Positions 1 through 15,555 of a stretch of 64,000 bases of DNA are shown here, one piece after another (position 1 is the first letter of the stretch; each line of letters opens with the position of its first letter). The notes under the pieces were generated by a model. It did no database searches. It was not told where the DNA came from and saw nothing but the letters and a program-made list of their open reading frames with translations. This DNA is from Halichoerus grypus (taxonomy: Eukaryota > Chordata > Mammalia > Carnivora > Phocidae), in the NCBI RefSeq assembly GCF_964656455.1, contig NC_135719.1, forward strand, positions 68,126,283 to 68,190,282. Reading direction: 5' to 3'. The translations under genes were made by a program, and so were the position numbers.

Positions 1-178
1 TGATGTCAGTGGAAGGCAATCCTAAATAGCTTGGAACCAGATTCTGAGAATTCCTGAGTAAAAGGAGAGAAGAAAAGGGAAAGGGAAATTTTGGAATTCA
101 GCCTCATGGGTTAATCTAATGCATACATTAATGTAAGCTTTTCCTCAGCAAATCTCTATCTTGCTGCTCTACCCCCAG

Positions 179-4078
<3,900 letters not shown>

Positions 4079-4080
<2 letters not shown>

Positions 4081-4084
4081 TAAA
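4079..4084 (+). terminator. Poly(A) signal AATAAA overlapping the SERINC4 stop codon
   Basis: AATAAA begins on the second base of the TAA stop (4078-4080). If used, it would leave almost no 3' UTR. A second AATAAA is at 4910-4915, so a longer 3' UTR of about 850 bases is also possible. Confidence 0.5.
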
Positions 4085-4909
4085 TATTCAGTCTAGGTGC
4101 TGTTAACTGGGGTTCCCTTGAGGTCATACTCCCAGTCTTGACTCAGGAACTGCCCAGCCGATACCTCAAGGACAAAATGGGCAGTTATCTCCCTTTAGAC
4201 TGAAGTCAGTACTATGTCTGAATAGGAGAAAGTGGCCATACATACTCTAACGCCATGGGCAGAGTGTCTGACTCACTAGAGCTACTGTTACATCTTTACC
4301 TCAGCTCAAGAACCTAACTCCCAAGTCAGCCTCTCAGGAACCACTGCTGATCCCTGCAGACAGTGCGGCACCAGCCCTTTCCTGGCTCTCACGGTGGAGA
4401 TGGGGGCAGGGAAAGACCAACAGGGACTGAAGACTTACTTGGCTCTGCCCTTGGAGATAAAAAGGAAAATAAGCAGTTCAGCCCTGGGCACAGGGAGATA
4501 AGCAGCCCAAAACAAACCAGGACACAGAAAGAAAGAATATAGAGACCACCCTAGGTTTTAATCCTGATCTTGAGGTCAAAGGAAGTGGGAAGACAAAAAC
4601 CACCCTCATTCCATGAAGAATGACAGAACAGAAGAGAATGTGAACACTAGAGAGCAGCTGACCATGGGAAGTCAGTGAGCAGCAGAATTTGGGGGCCAAC
4701 TTCCAAGCAGGCGAGCAAAATGCAGAAGAATGAGAAAGAGGGGGCATAAACTTAGGTCTTGAAGCCTTCCTTCTTAGACCCTCAACTCCATCCTTGGGAT
4801 GGTGTTCAAGGTCTGGGTGGGGGACAAAAATCACAGAAAAGAAGTTCCTATGGTTCTTAGAGGATTCCTCTACCACATACCTGGAGTACTTGTCTGTTTG
4901 TTGTAGTAA

Positions 4910-4915
4910 AATAAA
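4910..4915 (+). terminator. Distal poly(A) signal candidate for SERINC4
   Basis: AATAAA in an A/T-rich context, followed by T/G-rich sequence (tttctctgtgatgtttc). It lies about 160 bases from the convergent SERF2 poly(A) signal, so the two 3' ends would be nearly back to back. Confidence 0.45.
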
Positions 4916-5070
4916 GAATTTCTCTGTGATGTTTCACTTAGTCTACATATCTACAACCTTTTAAAATCTAAATTTCTCTCCCGTTTTGGTGGGAAAGGGC
5001 AGCCATTCCTCCATCCCCATCCCCCCAAATCCCCAGTCAAACCAGGCGCTCAAGAAATTACAAAGCTACT

Positions 5071-5076
5071 TTTAAT
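5071..5076 (-). terminator. SERF2 poly(A) signal (ATTAAA)
   Basis: TTTAAT on the plus strand reads ATTAAA on the minus strand, about 250 bases past the SERF2 stop codon, a normal 3' UTR length for this short gene. Confidence 0.6.
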
Positions 5077-5327
5077 ACTTTGGGGTGAGCCCCACAGGAA
5101 TAAAAAACACTGGGAAGGGGTAACCCCCTCACCCCCAGGCGTGGCCCAGGGGAAGAGAGGCTACCTGAGGGGAAGGAAGCACAAAAGGGACCCGCTGCAG
5201 ACTCAGGGCAAAGGGAATGCCATCGGTGCTGGGACCTGTGAGCACTACAGGAGAAAACGCGAGCGTGGTGGGACTGGCTCCAGGCACACAGGCGAAGGGC
5301 AAGAGGGTTGGACACGAAGCCACAAAG

Positions 5328-6748
5328 CTACTTGGGTTCCTCCTTCTTCTCGTTTGCCTTTTTCTGCTTCTGCTGCATGATCTCCGAGTCCCTGGGGGTA
5401 GAGATGATGGGGCACTGGGAGGTACCAGAGGGCAAAAAGGACAAGATGCAGGGGGATGAAGGGCACAAAGGATAAGATGGAAGTGGATGGGACAAAATTC
5501 AGCGTGTGCCTGCCGTATTCCCACCCTAGGAGAACAAGAGGAAGAGAGCTGAGGCTTAAAAGGCAGTCAGTCTCTATCTGGCTGTTGCCTAAGGGGTCAG
5601 AAGTCTGGCCACACAGGCCCAAGGCTATTCTTTGCTGAGTACCACACCCAGCAACACCAGTGAGAAGGTTGGGAGAAGGGAGGAGAAACTGAACACCAAA
5701 GAGGGCCGTAAGTACCCTGCTGTCATAACCACTACTGCATTTGAAATGTGAAGCTCCCTGCCCTTGCCCTTAAGGTCAGACTCGGGGCACTCAGAAATCA
5801 ACGGAGGGCAGGCACCCGCCCCAGTCCCTTCCTGTCAGGCTGTGAGCTAACAATTTGGAGGGTGGGAAGGAAATAAAACCCTAGAGGAAGCAATGCACTC
5901 TGCCCCTCACTAGTCCAGATGTAAACCCTGAGGTGGCTCTCTTTCCTGGTACAACCCTCGGTCTAGCCCAGGTCTCACCCCTCCCCTCCCTTCCCCTCCC
6001 CTCCCTGGGGCTACCTCTGCTTGCGGGCGGCAGCAGAAAGCCCGTCATCTCGGCGCTTTCCCTTAACCGAGTCGCTCTGCTTTTTCATATTCTTCTGGCG
6101 GGCGAGCTCGCGCTGGTTACCGCCTAAAGAAAGAAGGTAGAAGGTGAGACGCGGGGGGCCTTTATGGCCACACACCGGCGACCCTCCTCCCTCACCCGAC
6201 ACCAGCAGGGTCCAACGCTCATTCCCCGGTCCCGACACCGGCCCATTTCGGGGCCTAGGCTGCTGAGTGGGGCGGGGGTAATGGGGGGGGCACTGGTGGC
6301 AAGGTGCCACGGGGCAGGTCAAACCGGGAGGTGGAAGGAGGACGGTTCCGAGGAGTCCGCTAAAGGCGTGTTTCGAGTTTCGGGGCGGCACGGGGGTCCA
6401 GACTGGTGGTGGTGTGTGCACAGTTTGGGTCTCTGTGGGGGATGGGCTGCGATCCGGAGTAGGGGGCTCGGGCCTATCACAAGGGTGCGGGGCTTCTCGC
6501 CACGCCGCGGAAGGTCGCGGAGGGCCTTTGCTTGATTGGGGCGGGAGAAGGGGGAGGGCGTTCTCAAGAAGTGGCGGTGGGCAAAAGGCCGATTTCCGGC
6601 GCCGAGTGTGAGCGTCTCAAAGAGCGCTTCCAGAGGAAGGCGTAGCTGGGGAAGCCAAGAGGAGGTAAATGCCAAGATTCGGCAGTAGTGTTTAGGGCCG
6701 ACGGGGAGAAAGGGGTAAGAAGAGAGGGTCTCGGTGCTCACGGGTCAT
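5328..6748 (-). CDS. SERF2: SERF2, small EDRK-rich factor 2 (complete)
   Basis: Very small, highly charged protein of the 4F5/SERF family, whose worm homologue MOAG-4 modifies amyloid aggregation. Three coding exons on the minus strand: 6748-6742 (ATG ACC C), 6123-6015 and 5391-5328, together 180 nt for 59 residues plus TAG. Donors are GTGAGC and GTAGCC; both acceptors end in AG. The protein runs [12 protein letters not shown], then the Lys/Arg-rich segment [15 protein letters not shown], then a C-terminal [13 protein letters not shown], apparently identical to human. The first exon carries only two full codons and sits in a CpG-rich promoter. In human, SERF2 can read through to HYPK; HYPK would lie off the left edge here. 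Confidence 0.97.
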
Positions 6749-7180
6749 GGCGACGGCAGCGGCTCCGGCCTGCCTCCGTTGCGTCCCCTCGTTCTGTCCG
6801 ACGTTGCAGGCCCCGCCCCCTTCTCCAAGCGTAACGAAGTCGTCCTTTCCTCCCCGCCCCTTTGAGCCCGGGCTCAGTCTCTCATTGGGCAAAAGGAAAC
6901 ACGTGGGGCTGCGGGCCACGCTCCAGCACGGGCGGATATGGGGCGAAGGTTCGCAGGCCAAGTGCGCTGCGTGGGGCGGGGCTTCCTGAGCAAGGCGTTG
7001 GGTCGGGCGGGGAGAAAGTAGGCCGGGTCACGTGGGCAGGGTGGGGGTGGAGGGGTGCGGCTGGCGATGTGGCGTTCCCGCGGGCTCGAGCACGTGACTT
7101 GGCGGAGTGACCTCATGCGGGAACCGTTTGGGACACCGACAAACGCGCCCAAGGGGAACGGTAGGGGACGGAGGGCGGGG
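6640..7180 (-). promoter_or_regulatory. CpG-rich promoter of SERF2
   Basis: GC- and CpG-rich block around and upstream of the SERF2 start. It contains an inverted CCAAT box (attgg at 6884-6888), Sp1-type ggggcggggc tracts, and CACGTG E-boxes at 6900-6905, 7029-7034 and 7091-7096. Such boxes are bound by USF, MYC/MAX or TFEB/TFE3 class factors. No TATA box is evident, as is usual for housekeeping genes. Confidence 0.75.
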
Positions 7181-8078
7181 TTTTGTGAGGCCGAAATGGT
7201 TTAGTCTTTTCTGTATTATCGGGACTCTGGGACTTCCGTATTATCAGTACTTGGCCCTGTTCTTGGGATTTATCCCCCACTAACCACCTATTTAGACACG
7301 AGTTGTTCACCTATAACGTAAAGTCAGGTGCAAACGTAACTTTCAGAAACCCCCTTCCAACCACATTGTACCCTCACCGCAAACAGCTCCCATAGAAACT
7401 AGCAGCCACATCCCGTGTGTCCTAAAACTTTGGTCCGAAAACGAACTTGGTCGTAAAACGAACTTGGTCCTGTTCGTTTCCCACGGAAGTATTAAATGGG
7501 AAGATGTAATAGCTTGGAAGTTTTGGAGGACCCCAAAATCACAGACTATGGAGTTGGATCAGGGACTAAGAGACTGGGAAATACACATACCATGTACATT
7601 TCTCCCTCTGGACTTTTCCCCACTATACTGCCTGCATCAGCCACATCTCTAAGATGTGTTTGTTAAGAGACAGTTAAATAGAGCAGGAAACGTAGGCACT
7701 AAACTCATTCTCCTTCCCAGCTCCACTGTCTACAAGACTCCCCACCAGTCCTGAGGAATTCATTGGATAAAGGAGAAATGCTTAGGAAATATCACAGGAA
7801 AGGACTGTTTGTAAATTTTATTATATGTTTCTCCCCAGTTGGTGCTCATAGCGGAACCGAGTTGAGGCTGGAACTTCAGACTAGCTTCACCCTCAACATA
7901 GACCTGAAGGCAATAAACCTCAGTGCCATCCTCACAATTTTTGCCATACCAAAGTATCACTTGAACTACTATTACTTAAAATGTACCAAACTTAAATAAA
8001 AGTTACAAATCAAACTTCATATAATCCTTCAGTAAATTTAAAATCAGTATCACCTGACTACAAACAGAAAGTAACTTT
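7181..8078. other. Unique intergenic sequence, one unexplained open segment
   Basis: No recognised repeat. At 7837 there is a good splice-acceptor-like signal (pyrimidine run ending ctccccag). A short open frame follows, then AATAAA at 7995-8000. This could be a terminal exon of an unknown plus-strand transcript or chance; see findings. Confidence 0.4.
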
Positions 8079-8092
8079 AAAAGTCAATACAA

Positions 8093-8298
8093 CGGGGGCG
8101 CCTGCGTGGCTCAGTCGTTAAGCGTCTGCCTTCCGCTCAGGTCATGATCCCAGGGTCCTGGGATCGAGCCCCACATCGGGCTCCCTGCTCTGTGGGAGGC
8201 CTGCTTCTCCCTCTCCCCCCCCCCCCGCTTGTGTTCCCTCTCTCGCTGTGTCTCTCTCTGTCAAATGAATAAATAAAAATCTTTAAAAAAAATAAAAT
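8093..8298 (+). mobile_element. Carnivore tRNA-derived SINE (CAN-SINE)
   Basis: Full-length: head gggcgcctgcgtggctcag, CT-rich body, AAATAAAT tail. Perfect 14-bp target-site duplication aaaagtcaatacaa at 8079-8092 and 8299-8312. Confidence 0.95.
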
Positions 8299-8589
8299 AA
8301 AAGTCAATACAATGAAAATGAAATCTATTATCAAATTCTACCAAAGTAATATCATTGTCAAAGATGCTGAACTTGGGGCCTGCCCTCTCTTTCTTAAAAA
8401 AGATAAATTAACAAGTTTTAGAGAGGTAATAAGGCGTAAGTCTTTGAAACTGAAGCTTTCTCTTGATACAGAGGATTAAAAATAATTTTTATATTTTCAG
8501 TGTTATTTAATGCTATGTCTCTCTACTACCTAAAGTTGTTTCTCATACCACAAGTAGCATATGTCCCACCCTTTGGTACATATTAAATG

Positions 8590-9005
8590 TACTAGATCAG
8601 CACTGGTGGCATACATAACGTACAAATCCTCACTCTGGCAACTTACTGGATTTGATTTTAGACACTTATTTTCTCCATGTTTCAATTCCTTTATATGAAA
8701 AATGGGAATAATCTCTACCCCTTAGTGTTGTGGAAGAGATTAATACAGATACAAAGGGCTTGGCCCATGGGGTGCCTGGGTGGCTCAGTCATTAAGCATC
8801 TGCCTTACGGCTCAGGTCATGATCCCAGGGTCCTGGGATCGAGCCCCGCATCGGGCTCCCTGCTCGGCGGGAGGCCTGCTTCTCCCTTTCCCACTCCCCC
8901 TGCTTGTGTTCCCTCTCTCGCTGTGTCTCTCTCTGTCAAATAAATAAATAAAATCTTAAAAAAAAAAAAAAAGTGTGGGGGCTTGGCCCATAATAGGCAT
9001 TCAGT
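8590..9005 (+). mobile_element. MIR SINE split by a younger SINE
   Basis: The left part (to 8768) shows 'ggcaacttactgg' and 'gaaaaatgggaataat'. The right part (from 8979) shows 'cttggcccataataggcattcag', the MIR 3' end. The interruption is the SINE at 8769-8978. Confidence 0.8.
8769..8978 (+). mobile_element. CAN-SINE inserted in a MIR
   Basis: Full-length copy with A-rich tail. Perfect 13-bp duplication gggcttggcccat at 8756-8768 and 8979-8991, duplicating MIR sequence and so dating it after the MIR. Confidence 0.95.
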
Positions 9006-9074
9006 TAATGTCTCCTCCATCTCCTTCCAAGTCCTAAAACTTTCTTTTCCTTCTCTAAATTCCTCTAACCCTTC

Positions 9075-9604
9075 TGAGGTAGCCGGTCTCTAAAATGGCC
9101 ACCAGTGATTCCTCCCTCCTGGTATTTATATCCTTGTGAAGTCCTCTGCCACACTGAATCAAGGTTGGTCTGTGTGACCAATAGAATATGGCAGAAGTGA
9201 TGATATGTCACTTCTTTTTTTTTTTTTTTTAAGATTTTATTTATTTCACACAGAGAGCACAAGCTGGGGAAGGAGCAGAGTGAGAGGGAGAAGCAGGCTC
9301 TCCAATGAGCAGGGAGCCCGATGTGGGACTCGATCCCAGAACCCCAGCATCATGACCTGAGCCAAAGGCAGACACTTAACCAGCTGAGCCACCCAGGCAC
9401 CCCTGATATGTCACTTCTGATGCTAAATCATAAAAGATATTGTGGCTTCTGCTTTCCTCTCTCTCTTGGATCACTGGCTCTGGGGGAAGCCAGCTGCCAT
9501 TTCATGAGAGGCCCATGTGGTAAAGAACTGAAGCTGCTGGCCAGTAGCCAAGGGGGAGGGAAAATACCTCCATTTAAACTCGTCACAAAATTGAGAGGGA
9601 ATAA
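9075..9604 (+). mobile_element. MLT1-type (MaLR) LTR fragment, split by a SINE
   Basis: 'gaccaatagaatatggcag', 'aagtgatgatatgtcact', 'cataaaagatattgtggc' and 'ctggctctgggggaagcc' are typical of MLT1 LTRs from memory. It is an old, noncoding relic of an LTR retrotransposon, broken at 9216-9403. Confidence 0.65.
9216..9403 (-). mobile_element. CAN-SINE, reverse, inserted in the MLT1-like LTR
   Basis: Poly-T start and head complement 'ctgagccacccaggcaccc' at the right end. Perfect 15-bp duplication tgatatgtcacttct at 9201-9215 and 9404-9418. Confidence 0.95.
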
Positions 9605-10104
9605 ATTGTAGAGAACGAGGACCTAAGGCTCTGAAACCGAGAAGGAGGTAAGGCAGGATTTAAGGACCCCAGATACAAAGTGGCAAGATGAGGAAACTGA
9701 CTTAAAGGGTGGGGACATCACCTGCAGACCTACAGCAGCAGTTTGACCACAGTTCATAAGCAGAATTTGGGCTATCTGGCTTACCAGCCTCAGGTTCCCA
9801 ATGGAGCCAAGCCACTTGGGTCCCCTTGCATGTAAAGAGACCACAGAACCAGCCCCATGGGGAAAACCAAGCCATACTGTGAGTGAAATATTATAGGATG
9901 AGTAAGCAAGTTCTCTTTGGCACCTTTTACCTCCTTATCAACTCCAGCATCTCAGGTGGGTAAGAGAGTAGAACAGCCTTATAACCAGTCTCCTCTTATC
10001 AACTCACCCCACGTTACCCCATGACCAAGACTCTGTTTCCAATCCTGTCAGAACCTGGACTGGTTGCCACACCCGTCCAGTCTAAAATTTTTCCAGGAGT
10101 TGCC
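9605..10104. other. Intergenic sequence with no recognised feature
   Basis: No gene, RNA or clear repeat seen. The first part may be diverged continuation of the LTR to its left. Confidence 0.4.
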
Positions 10105-10640
10105 CAAAAAATTCACTCATTCTTTCAACACATACTGTGTTGTGCACCAACTATGTGCCAACTATTGTTTAGACATTAGGTATACAATGACGATAAAAGA
10201 AAAATATATATATATATAGAACATATAGTGTAGACAGGAAACAGCTTGTGCATATATGCAAATTGATTGTGAAAGAAGATAACAGATTCTACGCAAGGAT
10301 GATACTAAAAATATTTAACAGGGTACACAGCATAAGCACCTACCCATCAAAACAGGTCTCAATATAATCTGAGTGAAGACTGTCTGTGAACAGTTCTTCT
10401 GCCTGTCCTGGTAAGAAATCATAGTACTGCTAGTTCTGTGAAGGGAGTATACCTGTAGACCTTAACTTTGATTAGGGAAGTGAAGCAAGTGACATTTGAG
10501 CTGAGGCAAAAAGATGAGGAGTCAGCCAGGCCAACGGAAGAGAGGCAGGGAGAACATTTCAGGAGAGGGGATAGTACGTATGAAGGCCCTAAGGCCCTGC
10601 TCCCTCAGGCTAGCCCATCAAGAACCACAAGGTAACAGGG
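10105..10640 (-). mobile_element. L2 LINE 3' part, reverse orientation
   Basis: Starts with 'ttcactcattctttcaaca' and 'caccaactatgtgccaact', the reverse complement of the L2 3' end. It continues to 'gtgacatttgagctgagg' and 'tatgaaggccctaaggccc'. A small (TA)n tract is at 10206-10217. Heavily diverged. Confidence 0.7.
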
Positions 10641-11104
10641 AATGCCTCCATGTCTCTTATCTTTGTTTCATCTTCTCCCTCCCAGATCCCTTGACAGGAA
10701 ATGGGCACCTATGGTACCTGCCTTCACATCTCATAGCTTGCCCAAGAGAGAGGGGCTGAATCTCTTCCTTTAGTTTTAGTTTTTAAAATTCCAGGATAGG
10801 ACTCTGATAGGTTGGGTATCTACCCTTGTGGTAGGGAGATGAGTGTTGGGCAGAATATAATGGCAGGATATAAATAGCCCCACTAGAAACACATGATTAG
10901 TATGGGGAAGGAACAGGTTTATCAAAGAAAGTGAGTTTGTTCCCCAAGAAAGGAAAATGTAGACAGATAAAACAAAAGAGGTCCATTACATAAAGGAGAG
11001 AAGATAGCTGCTTGAGCTGAAATGGTGGCAGCAGAAATGGCAGTGTGCAGCTTCAAAATATATTTTGGAGACTCGGTGAGAAAGGAAGATACTATTTATT
11101 CCTG
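10641..11104. other. Intergenic sequence with no recognised feature
   Basis: No coding or RNA gene and no repeat I can name with confidence. Confidence 0.4.
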
Positions 11105-11384
11105 AGTTCATTCATTTCTTCATCAAATATTAACTGTACGTCTATTATGTGCGAGACACTTCTAGGCACTGAGTATTCAGTGATGAAACAGTGATAGATG
11201 TGGTCTCTGACCTCAGGAAGTTAACATTTTAGTGGAGGAGACTGACAATTCACAAGTAAACTGAACAATATAAAATTACAGCTTGCAGTAAGTGCTAAGA
11301 GAAACAAAGGTTCAAGGATAAAGATTAATGGGAGAGAGCCAATTCTGTAGTGACATTTAAACTGAGGCCTGGAGCCAGTTGCAG
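11105..11384 (-). mobile_element. L2 LINE 3' end, reverse orientation
   Basis: 'gttcattcatttcttcatc', 'attatgtgcgagacacttc' and 'gtgacatttaaactgaggcc' follow the L2 3' end read backwards. A possible continuation ('atatgctaaggccctgaggt') is at 11975-12030, beyond an LTR-like insertion. Confidence 0.7.
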
Positions 11385-11494
11385 GAAAAGTAGAAGAGGG
11401 TTCCAGCAGTATGGTTGAATCCCTATCATTCTTTACATCCCTTCCTATCAAGGAAAAGCAGTGCAGCTTTAGGAAATTCTCCCCCTTCACCCTG

Positions 11495-11970
11495 TGTTCT
11501 AAGGGTGGTCCAGAATGGCTAAGTCAATCAAAGTAAACTCATCCCTCTTAATATTGATTGGCTCAGGAGCCCAGACCTAAGCCATTGTTTGCATAGTATT
11601 CACCTAGCGATTGTTATTGATTCAGGAGTTACCATGTGACCTAACTTGGCCTGACCAGACCAAAGGGAAGGGGGTTTGTTCCATTGTGAGGGGATGCACA
11701 GTGTTGTCTCACTGACTTGAACAAAGAGGTAAAGAACCCCTACCGCTCCTGGCATCTATGACCTAAGAGGGCCAGCTTTAGGTTGAAGCAAAATGAGTGG
11801 TAGAAGGAATCTTGGTTCTTGATGATGCTCTTGAGCCACTGGATATATCAACTGTAACATCTGTTCTACCTCTGAGCTTCCTGCTATGAGAACCATATTT
11901 TTTTGTGTAAGCTGTCTTGAGTCAGATTTCTGTTACTTCAGCCAAATACATTTTAATCAATACACAAGCA
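11495..11970 (+). mobile_element. Possible old LTR (ERVL/MaLR class) inserted in L2
   Basis: Left end has 'attgattggctcaggagcc' and 'catgtgacctaacttggcc'. Right end has 'gagtcagatttctgttactt' followed by 'aatacattttaatcaataca', resembling LTR ends. L2-like sequence resumes at about 11975. Family not identified; no coding remnant seen. Confidence 0.45.
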
Positions 11971-12302
11971 ACAGAAACAGCATATGCTAAGGCCCTGAGG
12001 TGGGGAAAGCTTGAATAATTAGATGCATATAAGGGGTCACATAAGGAAACGATCCAATCAGATTATCTTAAAGTGCAACCAGCCCTCCCCATACATACCA
12101 AGCTTCTAGTCAGCTTTTCAGTGCCTTCCTTGTAGAGATGAGTGGATACCCAAGGATCATCAAGCATTGGAGAAAGCACTCAATATAAAATTAGGACAAT
12201 ACAAAACAGAAAATAAGGTCTCCAAGGATACAGAAACAATTATAGGAACAAAAGAAAATAAGAGGGAAACTATAATTAGTATCCTTAAAGATGAAGCGGA
12301 TA

Positions 12303-12502
12303 GGGGCGCCTGGGTGGCTCAGTTGGTTAAGCGACTGCCTTCGGCTTAGGTCATGATCCTGGAGTCCCTGGATCGAGTCCCACATCAGGCTCCCTGCTCG
12401 GCAGGGAGTCTGCTTCTCCCTCTGACCCTCCCCACTCTCATGTGCTCTCTCTCATTCTCTTTCTCTCAAATAAATAAATAAAATCTTTAAAAAAAAAAAA
12501 AA
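12303..12502 (+). mobile_element. CAN-SINE
   Basis: Head ggggcgcctgggtggctcag, variant body with 'cctggagtccctggatcg'. Duplication aagatgaagcggata (12288-12302) versus aagatgaagcagata (12503-12517), 14 of 15 matching. Confidence 0.93.
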
Positions 12503-13626
12503 AAGATGAAGCAGATATTGAATAAAAACAGGGGAGCTATAAAAAACAAACATTCAGAGAATAATAAAGAGCTTTTAGAAATTAAAACTATGATAGCTGA
12601 AAGAAAAAAATCAATAGAAGAGTTGGAAGGTAAAAGTTGAAAAAATATTACAGAGATAGTGGTGGATAGTAGAAGAGGAAAAAATATGAAAATTAAAGAA
12701 TCCATTCAGGAGGTCCAACATCTGAATTATATGAATTTCAGAATGAGAGGAAAGTAAAAGAAAAATGAAGGGGACCCACTGAGTGCCCAGCACAGGGAAT
12801 GAGAACAGATCTACACCACCACATACCAGAGCACTGGAGTCAAAAAGAAGATCCTAAAGGCTTCCAAGACACAACATAGAACACACAGAAAGGATGAAGA
12901 ATCAGAATGTCTTCAGACTTGTCAGCAGCAATACAGGAAGCCAGAAGACAATGGAGCAATGTCACCAAATATTTGAAGAAAAATAACCTAGATTTTTTCA
13001 CCCAAGCAAACTATCAATTAAGTATGAGAATAGAACAAAGACATACAGAGTCTAAAAAGACAACCTACCATGCACCTTTTTCTACAAGATATTGAAAGTG
13101 TACTACCAAAATGAGGAGTAAACCAAGAAAAAAAAAATCATAGGATCCAGGAAAAAGAGTATCCAACACAGGAGATAAATAAAAGGAATCCTCAGACTGC
13201 TGGTGAAGGGAGATCCCAGGATGATAGCTTTGCAGCAGGCTTAGAGAGCAACCATTTCAGATTAGAACAGGAGGATGAAAGGCTCTGGAGGCATATATCT
13301 TAGGGGAAAAAAATGGAAACTGATAAAACTGATAAATTATCTGTATTTGAATATATTGAGAGATTTCTACTTCTAGAAGACAGTATGAAAATAAATTGAT
13401 AATAAGTACATAAGCAACTAAGTAAAAAAACGAATAGATAATTTGGGGGGAAGCATACAAGAAAGGAAATGTAAACAGTACACTAACTGTCACAGCTGGT
13501 AAATAACATTTACACACTCAAAATATAAACATTCAATATTGATCTTACTAAAGTAACACTACATTAGGAGGGTGGAGAGAGAAAGTATGTGCATATTTAT
13601 GAGAAGGATGAGAGAGTTAAGTCCTC

Positions 13627-13836
13627 GGGCGCTTGGGTGGCTCAGTTGTTAAGCGTCTGCCTTCGGCTCAGGTCATGATCCCAGGGTCCTGGGATCGAGG
13701 CTCGCATCGGGCTCCCTGCTCAGTGGGAAGCCTGTTTCTCCCTCTCCCTCTCCCCCTGCTTGTGATCCTGCTCTCTCTGTGTCTCTCTCTGTCAAATAAA
13801 TAAATAAAACCTTAAAAAAAATTAAAAAAAAAAAAA
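13627..13836 (+). mobile_element. CAN-SINE in the HAL1-like element
   Basis: Full-length: gggcgcttgggtggctcag to a long A-rich tail. No clear target-site duplication could be read. Confidence 0.9.
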
Positions 13837-14060
13837 TAGAAGTCAGTGGCTAATATCAGAAAGTTAAAAATCCAGAAACGGCATGATATTTAAAAAAGGC
13901 AACAAATGCCAGAAGAAGCAGCTAAAGGAGTTGTAGTCTGCTTTAAGCAGTGGGAAACCAAGTGGGATAATAGTTCTATTTTTTATTATGTTTTGTATAA
14001 AACTTGTATGTTCATGTATAACTTCCATAAAAACAAATAAATACTAAGTTAAAAACCCAA

Positions 14061-15399
14061 CCACGGTTTCAAATGAAATAGTTTAGAAGCAGAGAGTAGA
14101 ATGAGAGGGAGTCTAGGTACTGATTTCTTAGGAACTCTTCATTTACATGTCACTAGCTGTCAGAGAAGCATCTCCCTCACCTCTAGTCCCTACTCCCAGT
14201 GGGAAATACATCTGGGTTGAGAGAAGAAAGTGTTGACAGGGAAAAAATAGAAGAAGAAGAACAGCATATCCATAGACTAGGATACACAGGAAAGGGGACG
14301 AATCCATAAAAAGCATGGCTAAGTTTATCCCCATAGGGGGAGGTGGCTTTGCATTGGAAGCATGTTCTAACTTCTGGGAGACCCAGGGCTAGCTGAGGTC
14401 TCCATTCTTGAAAAGCTACTAAATATGGACCAGGAAATGGCTGAGGAGGGGAACTAAGGTACTTTTCACTTTCACCTTGAGCTTGTGGTTTGGGTGATAA
14501 TGTCTCAGTCCTGAATACTGGTGTTCCTGAATGGCTTCTTGCCTCCACTGAATACCCCCTTTCCGTCTGACCTACCTCTATTAACATCTTATAAGCAAAG
14601 CTAGGATCTCAGAGTAGCACCTCCTCCAGATACCTCTGCTTCTCCCTTGGTTCAGCTGAATTGCATTTGCCCTATTCATACATAAATTCTATTTCTTCTT
14701 CTCTGCTTTGAGAGACACCAGGGGGATAAGCAAGTTTCCCTGATAGTCTACAGCCCCTTCGCAATTCAATTTTCTATTCTGCTTCCCATTCCCTCTAGCC
14801 TACTCCTTGCTTACTAAAACTCTCAACTACTGCATAGTTCTGTCAACCATCCCTACTGTAGCAGTCAATTTATCTATTCCCTTCAAGTGTCTCCTTTGTA
14901 GTTCTCCCTCAGCACTTTGAGCAGAAGTTCAAATATATAACAGAGTCTAGGCTACTCTCTGCTACCCTGCTGGAAAATATGTTGGCCCTCCTCCTGCTAG
15001 ACTAAGACAGGGTTTCAAGGTCTTGTGCTGGGGTCATCTATTAAAGTATACCCTCAATACAGCAAAACCAGTACCCTGGGAGAACATATGATTCTCAGTA
15101 AACTGAGCCCTCTTAGTGCAGAGTGACACCTCAGAGCCAGAGGGCTATAGGACCAGCAGACTCTGGTAAGAAGGAGAGAAACACACCTGTGTCCACTGGA
15201 CAGGATTCCCAAGTCCAAAGCATGTGGTGGTGAGAAGAATGGGGGATGGGAAGGATGGAAGGATGAGAAGACCTAAAACAATAATTGTAGAAACAGGCAC
15301 ATGAACATTTAGAAAATGTCTTCTCACCCCTCTTCCATATACCTTGATGCAGAACCTGTCCTGATGTAGAAGAATATAGTCTGCTGAGGTGACATGACT
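14061..15399. other. Unique intergenic sequence
   Basis: No gene, RNA gene or nameable transposon seen over about 1.3 kb. Open frames here are short and without family resemblance. Confidence 0.45.
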
Positions 15400-15500
15400 T
15401 TATAAGTATGGAAAAAAACACAGGCTCTAGAGACAGCTGGCCTGAGTTCAAATCCCAGCCAGACCACTCACTGGGATTCTTAAGTGCCATGGACTCCTTT
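15400..15500 (+). mobile_element. MIR SINE fragment
   Basis: 'caggctctagagacagctgg' followed by 'gagttcaaatcccagcc' is the MIR tRNA-like head with B box. The remainder is lost. Confidence 0.7.
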
Positions 15501-15555
15501 GGCAGTTTAGTAAAGACCATAGATGTCTTCTCAGAATAATGTTTTTAAGGACATT

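Larger units (their letters stand above)
12150..14060 (+). mobile_element. HAL1 / L1-ORF1-like LINE, interrupted by two SINEs
   Basis: 'aaggcttccaagacacaaca', 'gtcagcagcaatacaggaag' and 'gatttttcacccaagcaaac' match the C-terminal half of an L1-type ORF1, but no endonuclease or reverse transcriptase region follows. It runs into an A/T-rich 3' end near 14040, the arrangement of HAL1 elements. The ORF1 remnant at 12907-13095 is a fragment of a dead frame. Confidence 0.6.

Noticed and set aside
4478..4876. 132-residue minus-strand open frame between SERINC4 and SERF2
   Set aside because: No family resemblance, no splice context, and it lies in the 3' region of two known genes.
5129..5622. Several 80-130-residue frames overlapping the SERF2 last exon
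   Set aside because: Shadows of SERF2 exon 3 and its 3' UTR in other frames.
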